A DNA stretch of 42,908 bases from Pseudomonadota bacterium (GCA_023457495.1 JAEWLQ010000009.1:1-42908); one strand, 5' to 3'. Shown: positions 31,942 through 40,818, counted from the stretch's first letter. Translations and numbers: made by a program. The notes: generated by a model not told the origin, from the letters alone.

Positions 31942-31971
31942 TTGAATGGATTGCCCGCAAACCGCTATTCT
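31942..31971 (+). promoter_or_regulatory. Candidate sigma-70 promoter for the ALS small subunit
   Basis: TTGAAT (31942-31947) and TATTCT (31966-31971) are separated by 18 bases, each matching four of six consensus positions. It lies in the 71-base gap between the divergent ilvB and small-subunit starts. The expected start of transcription would fall at or within a few bases of the ATG at 31979, so a very short leader is predicted if that ATG is used. Confidence 0.35.
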
Positions 31972-31978
31972 GGCCGAC

Positions 31979-32509
31979 ATGTCAGCCCCCCAGAAGTCGC
32001 TCCAGACCATGCGTCATATCATCGCCATCCACCTCCAGAACGAGGCCGGCGCGCTCACCCGCGTTACGGGCCTGTTCTCGACCCGCGGCTACAACATCGA
32101 GTCGCTGTCGGTCGCCGCCACGGACGACCCCCTGGTATCGCGTGTGACGCTGGTGACCAAGGGCGCGGACGGCGTGATCCTGCAGATCGTCAACCAGCTC
32201 AACAAGCTGATCGACGTGGTCGCGGTGGAAGACCTGACCCGTGGCGAGCACATCGAGCGCGAGCTGGTGGTGCTCAAGTTGCGCGTCGAGCCGCAGCTCA
32301 TCGATTCCGTCCGCGGTTACGTGGTCCGCGCGGGCGGCCGCGTTCTGGCGCCCACGCCCGACAGCTTCGTCGTCGAGCTCACCGCCTCGGAGGCCGAGGT
32401 CAGCCAGTTCGTGAACGACCTCGGCGAACGCACCGAACTCATCGAAGTAGTTCGGTCGGGCGCGCTCGCCGTGGGGCGCAGCGCGCGCGCACTGCACGTA
32501 GTCCGTTAG
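31979..32509 (+). CDS. ilvN: Acetolactate synthase, small (regulatory) subunit
   Basis: The 176-residue product has the ACT domain (MRHIIAIHLQNEAGALTRV, LFSTRGYNIESLSVAATDDP) that binds valine for feedback inhibition, and the C-terminal activation domain (GYVVRAGGRVLAPTPDSFVV). ATG 31979 is chosen because the ten codons before MRHII keep strong third-position GC (8 or 9 of 10); ATG 32009, at MRHII, is the alternative. It is transcribed away from ilvB, whereas large and small subunits usually lie in one operon. It ends at 32509, where its stop overlaps that of the convergent stress-protein gene by two bases. Confidence 0.93.
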   Translation: MSAPQKSLQTMRHIIAIHLQNEAGALTRVTGLFSTRGYNIESLSVAATDDPLVSRVTLVTKGADGVILQIVNQLNKLIDVVAVEDLTRGEHIERELVVLKLRVEPQLIDSVRGYVVRAGGRVLAPTPDSFVVELTASEAEVSQFVNDLGERTELIEVVRSGALAVGRSARALHVVR

Positions 32510-33432
32510 GCGGCGCCGGGCCCGAAGTCATCCGGGCGAGGCCCGACACCGTGCGACTGCGCGCGCCGCGCGGCGCGCACCGCCCCCTCCGGCACCAGCA
32601 GCACGTCGCAGTCGGTCGTCCGCAGGATTTCGTTCGCCGTACTGCCGAGCAATGCGCGGCGGAATCGTCCGAGGCCGCGTGTCCCGAGGATCATGAGGTC
32701 GGGCGGCACTTCGTCGATCGCCCGCCGCAGCGCCGGCACGGGCCGGCCTTCCACGACCAGCAGCCGATAGCGCTCGGGGTGGGCGCTGCGCGCGCGCAGC
32801 TCGCCGCGCATCGCCTCGGCCGCCTGCGCGAGCGTGGCAGCCGCGTATTTCGCGACGCTGGTGTCGCCCACGCCCACCGAGGTCATCATCGCCTCGTAGG
32901 GCGGTTCGTGTGCATGGATCGCCGTCACGCGCCTATCTAGTCCGGGCTTGGACATGCCGAGCGACTCGGCGGCGTCGATGATGTGGCGCGTGGCGGGCGA
33001 ACCGTCCAGCGCGAGCATCACGCTGCGGTATTCCTCGCGCGCCCGGCGGCGCACGATGAGCACCGGGCAGCGCGCGTCACCGACGATGTGCTCGGTGAGC
33101 GTGCCCTTGACCGCATCGGCGACCGGATCGGCCTCGTGCGGACCGATCACGACCAGGTCCGCGTGGCGTGCGCGCGCGACTTCCGTGACCACTTTCGCCG
33201 GCCGTCCGCAGCGGACCACCAGCTCGACGGGCGCCGTCGCGCGCCGGGCGCGCGCGGCGAGCCGCGAATTGGCGCTCAGCAGGCGCTGCTCGAGTGTGCC
33301 GTCCTGCGTCGTGCCCGGGGACACGACGTGCATCAGCGTCAGCCGCGCTCCGAGCGCCGTGCGCAGCTGGTGCGCACGCTCGATCGCGGGATCGCTTTTC
33401 GGCAGCAGGTCAGTGGCACACAGGATCTTCAT
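32506..33432 (-). CDS. Universal stress protein with tandem UspA domains
   Basis: The 308-residue product contains two UspA-like domains (about 1-130 and 135-285). The second has an ATP-binding pattern GTRGLGRFRRALLGSTANEIL (Gly-2x-Gly-9x-Gly-Ser), and the first has a less complete version (VVIGPHEADPVADAVKGTLTEH). Such proteins bind ATP and are induced in stress; the exact role here is unknown. It is translated from ATG 33432, inside the 3' end of rnk (23-base overlap), so it is probably in one transcript with it. It ends convergent with the ALS small-subunit gene. Confidence 0.9.
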   Translation of the reverse strand: MKILCATDLLPKSDPAIERAHQLRTALGARLTLMHVVSPGTTQDGTLEQRLLSANSRLAARARRATAPVELVVRCGRPAKVVTEVARARHADLVVIGPHEADPVADAVKGTLTEHIVGDARCPVLIVRRRAREEYRSVMLALDGSPATRHIIDAAESLGMSKPGLDRRVTAIHAHEPPYEAMMTSVGVGDTSVAKYAAATLAQAAEAMRGELRARSAHPERYRLLVVEGRPVPALRRAIDEVPPDLMILGTRGLGRFRRALLGSTANEILRTTDCDVLLVPEGAVRAARRAQSHGVGPRPDDFGPGAA

Positions 33433-33844
33433 GACGCCTCCACACTCGTTCGACGCGCAGCTGACGCAGGCCGCCAGGCATCCGCCACTCGACTTCGTCG
33501 CCTTCGCGGAAGCCCAGCAGCGCCGTGCCGAGGGGCGCCAGTACGGAAATCCGGCCGAGATCCGGGTTCGCGTCCGTGGGATACACCAGCGTGATCTGAC
33601 GGCGCATGCCGGTGGTCAGGTCCTCGACCATCACGGTGCTGTCCATGGTGATCACGCCGGCGGGGATCTCGTCGGGAGAGACGATGATGGCCCGGTCGAG
33701 CTCCGCGCGCAGTTCGCGCAGGTGGCTCGCGTCCCGCAGCGCCGCCGCGCCCGCGCCGAGCAGGTCGTCCAGGCGCCGCGCGTCGCGATCCGCGATGACG
33801 ATCGCCGGCCGGGGGCTAGTGGAAGTTTCCAGCAGAGTTTTCAT
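33410..33844 (-). CDS. rnk: Rnk, nucleoside diphosphate kinase regulator (GreA/GreB-like)
   Basis: The 144-residue product matches Rnk: a helical N-terminus (PAIVIADRDARRLDDLLGAG) and a C-terminal GreA/GreB-like FKBP-fold domain. Shared segments include ELDRAIIVSPDEIPAGVITM, LVYPTDANPDLGRISVLAPL and ALLGFREGDEVEW. Rnk binds RNA polymerase and affects nucleotide-pool regulation in E. coli and Pseudomonas. ATG 33844 is chosen over an earlier in-frame start at 33871 because AAGG lies 6 bases upstream and the family N-terminus begins here. It is followed by the universal stress gene with a 23-base overlap and is divergent from nhaR across 74 bases. Confidence 0.9.
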   Translation of the reverse strand: MKTLLETSTSPRPAIVIADRDARRLDDLLGAGAAALRDASHLRELRAELDRAIIVSPDEIPAGVITMDSTVMVEDLTTGMRRQITLVYPTDANPDLGRISVLAPLGTALLGFREGDEVEWRMPGGLRQLRVERVWRRHEDPVCH

Positions 33845-33918
33845 GGCAACCTTGTAGCCCCCGCCCGCCATTCGGACAATTTGAAAGAATCGCTCGTTGA
33901 GTTAGCTTTGCTCTAATC

Positions 33919-34839
33919 ATGGCCATCTCCCGCAGGATCAATTACCAGCACCTCCTCTACTTCTGGTCGGTGGTGCGCACCGGCAGCGTGACGCGCGCGG
34001 CCGACGAACTCGCGCTGTCCGTGCCCACGGTCAGCGCGCAGATCCGCTCGCTCGAGGAACGGCTGGGGGAGAAGCTGCTGGCGAAGTCCGGTCGGAAGCT
34101 CGTGCCCACGGAAGCGGGCCGCGTGGCGTTTTCGTTCGCGGAACAGATCTTCGGTCTCGGCCACGAAATGCTCGATGCGCTCGCGCATCGCCCCTCGCAG
34201 CGGCCACTGCGCGTGACGGTCGGCATCGACGACGTGGTGCCGAAGGAGATCGCACAGCGCCTGCTCGAGCCGGCGATGCGTCTCGATCAACCCGTGCGCC
34301 TCGCCTGCCGCGAAGGCACGCTCGAGCATCTGCTCACGAAGCTCGCGGTGCACGAGCTCGACGTGGTGCTCTCGGACGCGCCGGTGACGCCCACGCTCAA
34401 CGTGCGCGCCTACAACCACCCGCTCGGCGCGAGTGGCGTCTGCTGGATGGCATCCCCGGCGATCGCGGCGAGTCTCAAGCGGGGATTCCCCGGCTCGCTC
34501 GACGGAGTGCAGATGCTGCTGCCCACCGACGACACCGCGATCCGCCGTGCACTCGACCAATGGCTGGAGCAACACGAGGTGCGGCCCATCCTCGTCGGAG
34601 AATTCGAGGACTACGCGTTGTTGCGCGAATTCGTGCGCGCGGGCCATGGGTTCGCACCCGTGCCGCTGGTGCTGGAACGTCAATTTCGCCGGGAATATGG
34701 CTTCCAGCGCGTGGGCACGGCGCGGCCCGTGACCGCTCAGTTCTTCGCCATCTCGCTCGAGCGCAGTGTCAAACATCCGGCGGTCGCGGCCATCATTGCC
34801 GGCGCACGGCAAATTTTCGCGTCTAGAATCGCCGCATGA
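33919..34839 (+). CDS. nhaR: LysR-family regulator, NhaR type
   Basis: The 306-residue product has a LysR-type winged helix-turn-helix (residues about 8-66; INYQHLLYFWSVVRTGSVTR, LSVPTVSAQIRSLEERLG) and an effector-binding domain. The N-terminal NYxHLxYFW and 'SVTRAADEL' pattern matches NhaR, which activates nhaA in response to Na+/Li+. Here it overlaps the first mrp gene (ATGA at 34836-34839), so it is co-transcribed with the Na+/H+ antiporter complex. A role as a cation-responsive activator of its own operon is a strong inference. No NhaA gene is in the window. Confidence 0.9.
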   Translation: MAISRRINYQHLLYFWSVVRTGSVTRAADELALSVPTVSAQIRSLEERLGEKLLAKSGRKLVPTEAGRVAFSFAEQIFGLGHEMLDALAHRPSQRPLRVTVGIDDVVPKEIAQRLLEPAMRLDQPVRLACREGTLEHLLTKLAVHELDVVLSDAPVTPTLNVRAYNHPLGASGVCWMASPAIAASLKRGFPGSLDGVQMLLPTDDTAIRRALDQWLEQHEVRPILVGEFEDYALLREFVRAGHGFAPVPLVLERQFRREYGFQRVGTARPVTAQFFAISLERSVKHPAVAAIIAGARQIFASRIAA

Positions 34840-37754
34840 CGTTGTTGATCATCCTGTTGCTGCCGTTCGTCGGCAGCATCTGCGCCTCGTTCCTGCCGAG
34901 CCACGCGCGCAACCTGGCCGCATGGCTCGCCGGCGCGTTCGCGCTCGCCGCGACGATCCTGGTGGTCACGCTGTATCCCCAGGTCATCGCGCAGGGCGTG
35001 ATCGAGACCCGGATCCCCTGGCTGAACGAATACGGCCTCGTGCTCAGCCTGCGCATGGACGCGCTCGCCTGGATATTCGCGTTCCTCATCGCAGGCGTCG
35101 GCACGCTGGTGGTGTTCTACGCGCGTTACTACATGTCCTCCGGCGACCCGGTCGCGCGGTTCTTCTCGTTCCTGCTCGCATTCATGGGCGCGATGCTCGG
35201 CATCGTGCTCTCCGGCAACCTCGTGCAGCTCGTGATCTTCTGGGAGCTCACGAGTTTCACGTCGTTCATGCTGATCGCGTACTGGTATCACCGCGCCGAC
35301 GCGCGGCGCGGCGCGACGATGGCGCTCACGGTGACGGCGGCCGGCGGCCTGTGCCTGCTCGCGGCCGTGCTGCTGATCGGTCATGTCGTCGGCAGCTATC
35401 AACTCGACGAGGTGCTCGCCGCGGGCGACCAGTTGCGCGCGCACGCGTGGTATCCGCTGATCCTGGTGCTGTTCCTCATGGGGGCCTTCACCAAGAGCGC
35501 GCAGTTCCCGTTCCATTTCTGGCTGCCGCACGCGATGGCGGCGCCGACTCCGGTCTCGGCCTATCTGCATTCGGCCACCATGGTGAAGGCCGGCGTGTTC
35601 CTGCTCGCGCGAATGTGGCCGGCGCTCGCCGGAACGGACCTGTGGTTCGCGCTCGTCTGCGGGGCTGGCCTCACCACGCTGCTGCTGGGCGCCGTGGTCG
35701 CCTTGTTCCAGCGCGACATCAAGGGAGTGCTCGCGTATTCGACCATCAGCCATCTCGGGCTGATCACGCTGCTGCTCGGCATGAACAGCCCCCTCGCGCT
35801 GGTCGCGGCGGTGTTCCACATGATGAACCACGCCACGTTCAAGGCGTCGCTGTTCATGGCGGCCGGCATCGTCGATCACGAATCCGGCACGCGCAACCTG
35901 GCGCGGTTGGGCGGGCTCGGGCGCGTCATGCCGATCACCGCGACGCTCGCGGTGGTCGCGGCCGCGGCGATGGCCGGCGTGCCGCTGCTGAACGGCTTCC
36001 TCTCCAAGGAGATGTTCTTCGCCGAAACCATCTTCGCCGGCAGCGGGCCGTGGCTGCGCATCGGCCTGCCGGCGATGGCGACCCTCGCGGGCGTATTCAG
36101 CGTGGCCTACTCGCTGCGGCTGGTGCATCGCACGTTCTTCGGGCCGCTGGCGCAGAACCTGCCGCGCGCTCCGCATGAGCCGACGCGCTGGATGCTGGCG
36201 CCCAGCGCGCTGCTGGTGACCGCGTGTGTGCTGGTCGGCATCTTCCCGGCGCGGACCATCGGACCGTTCCTCGACGCGGCCGCGCACGCGGTGCTCGGAC
36301 CCCAGGTTCCGGAGTACAGCCTCGCGGTCTGGCACGGGTTCACGCTGCCGCTGATCATGAGCGTGATCGCGCTCGCGGGCGGCGTCGCGCTCTATCTACT
36401 GCTGTACTTCCGGCGCGATCATGCGCTCGCCCCGGCGCCGCTGTCTTACAAGCTCGACGGCAAGCGCACCTTCGACGTCTCGATGGTGGTGCTGATGCGC
36501 ACGGCGGACCGGCTGCTCAACACGATGTCGACGCGCCGGCTGCAGCCGCAGCTCGCCTGGATCGTGTTCGCCGCGATCGTCGTCGCGGTGCTTACCATCT
36601 GGCAGTTCTCCCCGATGCCCAGCCAGTTCCAGCTCACCGCGGCGGATCCGACGTTCGCGCTGCTGTGGGCGGTGGGCGCCGCCTGCGCCATCGGCGCGGC
36701 CGCGCAGGCGAAGTTCCATCGTCTCGCGGCGCTGATCATGACCGGCGGCGCCGGCCTCGTGACCGTGCTCACGTTCGCGTGGTTTTCGGCGCCGGATCTC
36801 GCGCTCACGCAGGTCAGCGTGGAGGTCGTGACCCTGGTGCTGCTGGTGCTCGGCCTGCGCTGGCTGCCGAAGCGACTCGAGCTGAGCGACGCCGCGCGGT
36901 GGACCGTGCGCGCCCGCGCGCGCCGCCTGCGCGACGCCACGCTCGCCATCGTCGCCGGTTCCGGGCTCGCGGCGATCTCCTTCTACATCATGGCGCGGCC
37001 GCACGGCTCGAGCCTGTCGCGGTTCTACCTCGAGAACGCGCTGCCCGAGGGCGGCGGCCACAACGTGGTCAACGTGATCCTCGTGGATTTCCGCGGCTTC
37101 GACACGTTCGGCGAGATCACGGTCGTCGGCATCGTGGCGCTCGCGGTCTACAAGCTGCTGCGCCGCTTCCGCCCCGCCCCCGAAAGCGTGGTGCTGCCGC
37201 GCGCGCAGCAGGCGGATGGCAACCCGGAAGGCCCGCGTACCGATCTCGCCGATTCGTTGCCGAGCGGTTACATGCGCGTGCCGGCGGTGCTCGGCCGGTT
37301 GCTGCTGCCGGTCGCGGGCGTGATCTCAGTGTTCTTCCTGCTGCGCGGCCACAACGCGCCGGGCGGCGGATTCGTCGGCGGCCTCGTGATGGCCACCGCG
37401 TTCATCGTGCAATACATGGTGAGCGGCACGTTGTGGATCGAATCGCGCATGCGCATCCACCCGCAGTATTCCCTGGCGCTCGGCCTCATGAGCGCCGCGA
37501 CCGCCGGCGCGGCCGCGTGGCTGCAGTCGGAGAATTTCCTCACGAGCCTCGAGTGGCACGCGCGGGTCCCGCTGATCGGGGAGATCCACATCTCGAGCAC
37601 GCTGCTGTTCGACTTCGGCGTCTATCTACTCGTGGTGGGCGCGACCACGCTGATGCTCATCGCGCTCGCGCACCAGTCGTTGCGCAGCTACCGCCGTCCG
37701 GTCGAGAACTCGACCACCCAGGTGAGGCCGGTCGAAGCCAGGGGGGCGGGCTGA
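34836..37754 (+). CDS. mrpA: Mrp/Pha antiporter subunit A fused to subunit B
   Basis: The 972-residue membrane protein resembles complex I subunit ND5 in its first 500 residues (SGNLVQLVIFWELTSFTSFM, LPHAMAAPTPVSAYLHSATM, AVFHMMNHATFKASLFMAAG). It continues with MrpA's own C-terminal part and then an MrpB domain from about residue 805 (MRVPAVLGRLLLPVAGVISVF, HNAPGGGFVGGLVMATAFIV). Fusion of A and B is the arrangement of the Pha-type (group 2) operons. It overlaps nhaR by four bases and mrpC by one (TGATG). The complex moves monovalent cations against protons; which cation, Na+ or K+, cannot be read. Confidence 0.95.
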   Translation: MTLLIILLLPFVGSICASFLPSHARNLAAWLAGAFALAATILVVTLYPQVIAQGVIETRIPWLNEYGLVLSLRMDALAWIFAFLIAGVGTLVVFYARYYMSSGDPVARFFSFLLAFMGAMLGIVLSGNLVQLVIFWELTSFTSFMLIAYWYHRADARRGATMALTVTAAGGLCLLAAVLLIGHVVGSYQLDEVLAAGDQLRAHAWYPLILVLFLMGAFTKSAQFPFHFWLPHAMAAPTPVSAYLHSATMVKAGVFLLARMWPALAGTDLWFALVCGAGLTTLLLGAVVALFQRDIKGVLAYSTISHLGLITLLLGMNSPLALVAAVFHMMNHATFKASLFMAAGIVDHESGTRNLARLGGLGRVMPITATLAVVAAAAMAGVPLLNGFLSKEMFFAETIFAGSGPWLRIGLPAMATLAGVFSVAYSLRLVHRTFFGPLAQNLPRAPHEPTRWMLAPSALLVTACVLVGIFPARTIGPFLDAAAHAVLGPQVPEYSLAVWHGFTLPLIMSVIALAGGVALYLLLYFRRDHALAPAPLSYKLDGKRTFDVSMVVLMRTADRLLNTMSTRRLQPQLAWIVFAAIVVAVLTIWQFSPMPSQFQLTAADPTFALLWAVGAACAIGAAAQAKFHRLAALIMTGGAGLVTVLTFAWFSAPDLALTQVSVEVVTLVLLVLGLRWLPKRLELSDAARWTVRARARRLRDATLAIVAGSGLAAISFYIMARPHGSSLSRFYLENALPEGGGHNVVNVILVDFRGFDTFGEITVVGIVALAVYKLLRRFRPAPESVVLPRAQQADGNPEGPRTDLADSLPSGYMRVPAVLGRLLLPVAGVISVFFLLRGHNAPGGGFVGGLVMATAFIVQYMVSGTLWIESRMRIHPQYSLALGLMSAATAGAAAWLQSENFLTSLEWHARVPLIGEIHISSTLLFDFGVYLLVVGATTLMLIALAHQSLRSYRRPVENSTTQVRPVEARGAG

Positions 37755-38095
37755 TGGAACTGATCGTCGCGCTCGCGATCGGCGTGCTCACGGCCTCGGG
37801 CATCTGGCTGCTGCTGCGGCCCCGCACCTTCCAGGTGATCATCGGCCTGTCGCTGCTGTCGTACGCGGTCAACCTGTTCATCTTCTGCATGGGACGGCTC
37901 AAGGTCGACGTGCCGCCCATCGTGTCCGAGACGACGGAGGACTTCGCGCGTTTCGCGGATCCCGTCCCGCAGTCACTGGTGCTCACCGCCATCGTGATCG
38001 GTTTCGCGACGACCGCGCTGTTCCTCGTCCTGATCATCGCGGCGCGCGGCATGTCCGGCACGGACCACGTCGACGGCCAGGAGCATGACTCGTGA
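37754..38095 (+). CDS. mrpC: Mrp/Pha antiporter subunit C
   Basis: The 113-residue product is NuoK-like with three hydrophobic helices (IVALAIGVLTASGIWLLLRP, VIIGLSLLSYAVNLFIFCMG, LVLTAIVIGFATTALFLVLI). It carries the membrane Glu/Asn-type positions of MrpC; the key segment is PQSLVLTAIVIGFATTA. ATG 37754 overlaps the subunit A stop by one base, and its own stop overlaps the next gene's GTG by three. Translational coupling with A and D is therefore likely. Confidence 0.93.
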   Translation: MELIVALAIGVLTASGIWLLLRPRTFQVIIGLSLLSYAVNLFIFCMGRLKVDVPPIVSETTEDFARFADPVPQSLVLTAIVIGFATTALFLVLIIAARGMSGTDHVDGQEHDS

Positions 38096-39723
38096 GCGCG
38101 TGGATCCGACATCTGCCGGTGCTGCCCATCGTCGTGCCGCTGTTCGTCGGCGCGCTGCTGCTGATGTTCGCGGAGACGCGCCGCCTGCCGCGCCTCCTGA
38201 TCGCGGTGTCCGGCACGTTGCTGCAGTTCGCGGCGGCGATCAGCATGATGTGGTTCACCACCGACGCGGTGCCTGACATCTGGTCGGAGGGCGTCGGCGT
38301 CTACGCCATCGGCAGCTGGCAGGCGCCATTCGGCATCGTGCTCGTGGTCGACCGGCTCTCCGCGCTCATGGTCGCCGCGAACGTGACGCTGGCGCTGGCC
38401 GCGATCGTGTACTCCATCGGACGCTGGGACCGCATGGGCGTGCACTACCACTCGCTGGTGCAGTTCCTGCTGGTCGGCCTCAACGGCGCGTTCCTCACGG
38501 GCGACCTTTTCAACCTGTTCGTGTTCTTCGAGATCATGCTGGCCGCGTCCTACGCCTTGCTGCTGCACGGCGGTGGGCCGCAGCGCACGAAGATGACGCT
38601 GCACTTCGTGGCGGTGAACCTCACGGCGACCTTCGCGTTCCTGATCGGCATCGCGATGATCTACAGCGCCTCCGGCACGCTCAACATGGCGGACATCGCG
38701 GTCGGCTGGGGACGCATGTCGCCCGAAGATCACGAGATCGCCGAAACCGGCGCGGCGATTCTCGGCATCGCGTTCCTGGTCAAGGCCGCCGCGTGGCCGC
38801 TCAATTTCTGGTTGCCCGGCGCGTACCAGGCGGCGGGCGCGCCCGTCGCCGCGATGTTCGCGATCACCACCAAGGTGGGTGTGTACGCCATCTTGCGCGC
38901 TTCCTCGCTGCTCGAAGACGCAACGACGCCGTTCGGTGGCATGTGGCTGTTCTACCTGGCGCTCGCGACGATGGTGTGCGGCCTCGTCGGCATGCTCGCG
39001 GCCCGGCAATTGCCGCGTCTCATTGCCTTCGCGGTCATCCTGTCCTCCGGCACGATACTCGCGGCGGTGGCCTCGGGCGTGCCCGCGATGACCGCGCCGG
39101 CGCTCTTCTACATGGTGGGATCCATCTTCGGCACCGCCGCGTTCTTCCTGCTCACCGGCATGGCCGACCGCATGCGCGAGGCCCCGACGCGGCAGGGCGA
39201 AGCCGCCGCCACGCCACCGCCTAGCTACACGGCGTTCGCCGTGGGTGAACCGCCGGATCCGTATTCGCCGGAAGACGAAGTGGGCGTGGCGATCCCCGCC
39301 GCGATGGCCTTCCTCGGACTGGCATTCATCTGCTGCGCGTTGCTGCTCACCGGGCTGCCACCGCTCGCCGGTTTCATCGCGAAGTTCGCGCTGGTCGCGG
39401 CTGCCGTGGATGCGTTGCCGTCCGATGGCTCCTTCGGGCGCGAATGGTTCCTGATCGCGCTGCTGCTGGGCAGTGGCCTCGCCGGACTGATCGCGCTGGC
39501 GCGCATCGGCATCAGGCTGTTCTGGAGCGTGACCGGACGCCAGACGCCGCGACTGTTGATCAGCGAGGCGGCGCCCGTGGCGTTCCTGATCCTCATCTGC
39601 ATCGCCATGACCATCGCCGCGGGCCCGGCGATGACGTATCTGGACTCGGCCGCCGACGCGCTCGAGGAGCCGGACGTCTACATCCGCAGCGTGCTCGGCG
39701 AACGCGCGGAGGTCACGCCATGA
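38092..39723 (+). CDS. mrpD: Mrp/Pha antiporter subunit D
   Basis: The 543-residue protein is an ND2/ND4-like antiporter subunit. Conserved segments include GDLFNLFVFFEIMLAASYAL, FLVKAAAWPLNFWLPGAYQA and PVAAMFAITTKVGVYAILRA, in which the membrane Glu and Lys residues thought to carry protons are present. About 14 hydrophobic segments are visible. The start is GTG 38092, overlapping the subunit C stop (GTGA). The stop overlaps subunit E by four bases. Confidence 0.95.
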   Translation: MSAWIRHLPVLPIVVPLFVGALLLMFAETRRLPRLLIAVSGTLLQFAAAISMMWFTTDAVPDIWSEGVGVYAIGSWQAPFGIVLVVDRLSALMVAANVTLALAAIVYSIGRWDRMGVHYHSLVQFLLVGLNGAFLTGDLFNLFVFFEIMLAASYALLLHGGGPQRTKMTLHFVAVNLTATFAFLIGIAMIYSASGTLNMADIAVGWGRMSPEDHEIAETGAAILGIAFLVKAAAWPLNFWLPGAYQAAGAPVAAMFAITTKVGVYAILRASSLLEDATTPFGGMWLFYLALATMVCGLVGMLAARQLPRLIAFAVILSSGTILAAVASGVPAMTAPALFYMVGSIFGTAAFFLLTGMADRMREAPTRQGEAAATPPPSYTAFAVGEPPDPYSPEDEVGVAIPAAMAFLGLAFICCALLLTGLPPLAGFIAKFALVAAAVDALPSDGSFGREWFLIALLLGSGLAGLIALARIGIRLFWSVTGRQTPRLLISEAAPVAFLILICIAMTIAAGPAMTYLDSAADALEEPDVYIRSVLGERAEVTP

Positions 39724-40208
39724 ATGACCGCCGCCCCTGGTTGCTGGTCGCGGGCCTCACGACGATGTGGCTGCTGCTGGTCGGCCGCGTCACGCTCGGG
39801 CAGCTGCTGCTCGGGCTCGTCGTTTCGATGGCCATGGCGTTCGGCTTCCGCAGCGTGCGGCCGCTGATCCCGCGGCTGCGGCGTCCGGGCAGCGCGCTGC
39901 GGCTCATCGGCCGGGTGTTCGTCGACATCGTGCGTTCCAACATCGCGGTCGCGCGGATCGTGCTCGGGCTCGAGGGCAAACGCGAGATCAATTCCGGGTT
40001 CATCGACATTCCGCTCGACATGCGTGACCCGCACGGCCTCGCCGTGCTCGCCGCCATCGTCACGTCCACGCCCGGGACGGTGTGGGCGAACCTCTCGGTC
40101 GACGGCAACACGCTCACGCTGCACGTGCTCGACCTCCAGGATGAGGCGGGATGGATAACGACCATCAAGCAGCGCTACGAGAAGCTGCTCATGGAGATCT
40201 TCGAATGA
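39720..40208 (+). CDS. mrpE: Mrp/Pha antiporter subunit E
   Basis: The 162-residue product has MrpE features: an N-terminal membrane segment (PWLLVAGLTTMWLLLVGRVT) and the conserved cytoplasmic stretch GFIDIPLDMRDPHGLAVLAA and TSTPGTVWANLS. MrpE is needed for assembly or activity of the complex. ATG 39720 and the subunit D stop share four bases (ATGA), and its stop shares four with subunit F. The C-terminus (IKQRYEKLLMEIFE) is charged and cytoplasmic. Confidence 0.93.
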   Translation: MNDRRPWLLVAGLTTMWLLLVGRVTLGQLLLGLVVSMAMAFGFRSVRPLIPRLRRPGSALRLIGRVFVDIVRSNIAVARIVLGLEGKREINSGFIDIPLDMRDPHGLAVLAAIVTSTPGTVWANLSVDGNTLTLHVLDLQDEAGWITTIKQRYEKLLMEIFE

Positions 40209-40486
40209 ACGCATTCCTCGACTTCGCCATCGGCTTCGCGCAGTTGTGCTTCGTGCTCGCGATGGCGTTCGCCGCCGTGCGGCTGCTGCGCGGCCCGCGC
40301 GCGCAGGACCGCGCGCTCGCGCTCGACACTTTCTACGTGAACGGCATGATGACCCTGCTGATGCTCGGCATCCGCTCCGGGACGACCATCTACTTCGACG
40401 TCGCGCTGCTGATCGCGCTCTTCGGGTTCGTCGGCTCGATCGCCCTGTCGAAGTTCCTGCTGCGCGGCGAGGCGATCGAGCCATGA
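40205..40486 (+). CDS. mrpF: Mrp/Pha antiporter subunit F
   Basis: The 93-residue product has three hydrophobic helices: FAIGFAQLCFVLAMAFAAVR, FYVNGMMTLLMLGIRSG and YFDVALLIALFGFVGSIALS. The conserved RLLRGPRAQDRALALD region between the first two is typical of MrpF. ATG 40205 overlaps the subunit E stop (ATGA), and its stop overlaps subunit G. Confidence 0.92.
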   Translation: MNAFLDFAIGFAQLCFVLAMAFAAVRLLRGPRAQDRALALDTFYVNGMMTLLMLGIRSGTTIYFDVALLIALFGFVGSIALSKFLLRGEAIEP

Positions 40487-40809
40487 ACGGACACGACCTT
40501 CCCGCCTGGGCATCGCTGATCGCCGCCGTGTTGCTGATCCTCGGCGGCGCGCTGACCTTCATCGGCTCGCTCGGCCTGGTGCGGCTCAAGAATTTCTATC
40601 AGCGCATGCACGGCCCCTCCATGGGCAGCACGCTCGGCATCGGCTGCGTGCTGATCGCCTCGATGCTGATCGCCTCCCTGCGCGGCGGCCGGCCGGTGGT
40701 GCACGAAGTGTTGATCACCCTGTTCGTGATCACCACGGCGCCGATCACCGCCATGCTGCTGATGCGGGCGGCGGTGAAGCGTCCGAAGGACCAGCACCCT
40801 CCGCAGTGA
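40483..40809 (+). CDS. mrpG: Mrp/Pha antiporter subunit G
   Basis: The 108-residue product has the MrpG pattern: an N-terminal helix (WASLIAAVLLILGGALTFIG), SLGLVRLKNFYQRMHGPSMG, and a C-terminal helical hairpin (EVLITLFVITTAPITAMLLM). ATG 40483 overlaps the subunit F stop (ATGA). It completes the A(B)-G set, so no subunit is missing from the operon. The intergenic region beyond it holds the BlaI operators. Confidence 0.93.
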   Translation: MNGHDLPAWASLIAAVLLILGGALTFIGSLGLVRLKNFYQRMHGPSMGSTLGIGCVLIASMLIASLRGGRPVVHEVLITLFVITTAPITAMLLMRAAVKRPKDQHPPQ

Positions 40810-40818
40810 TCCACGCCC

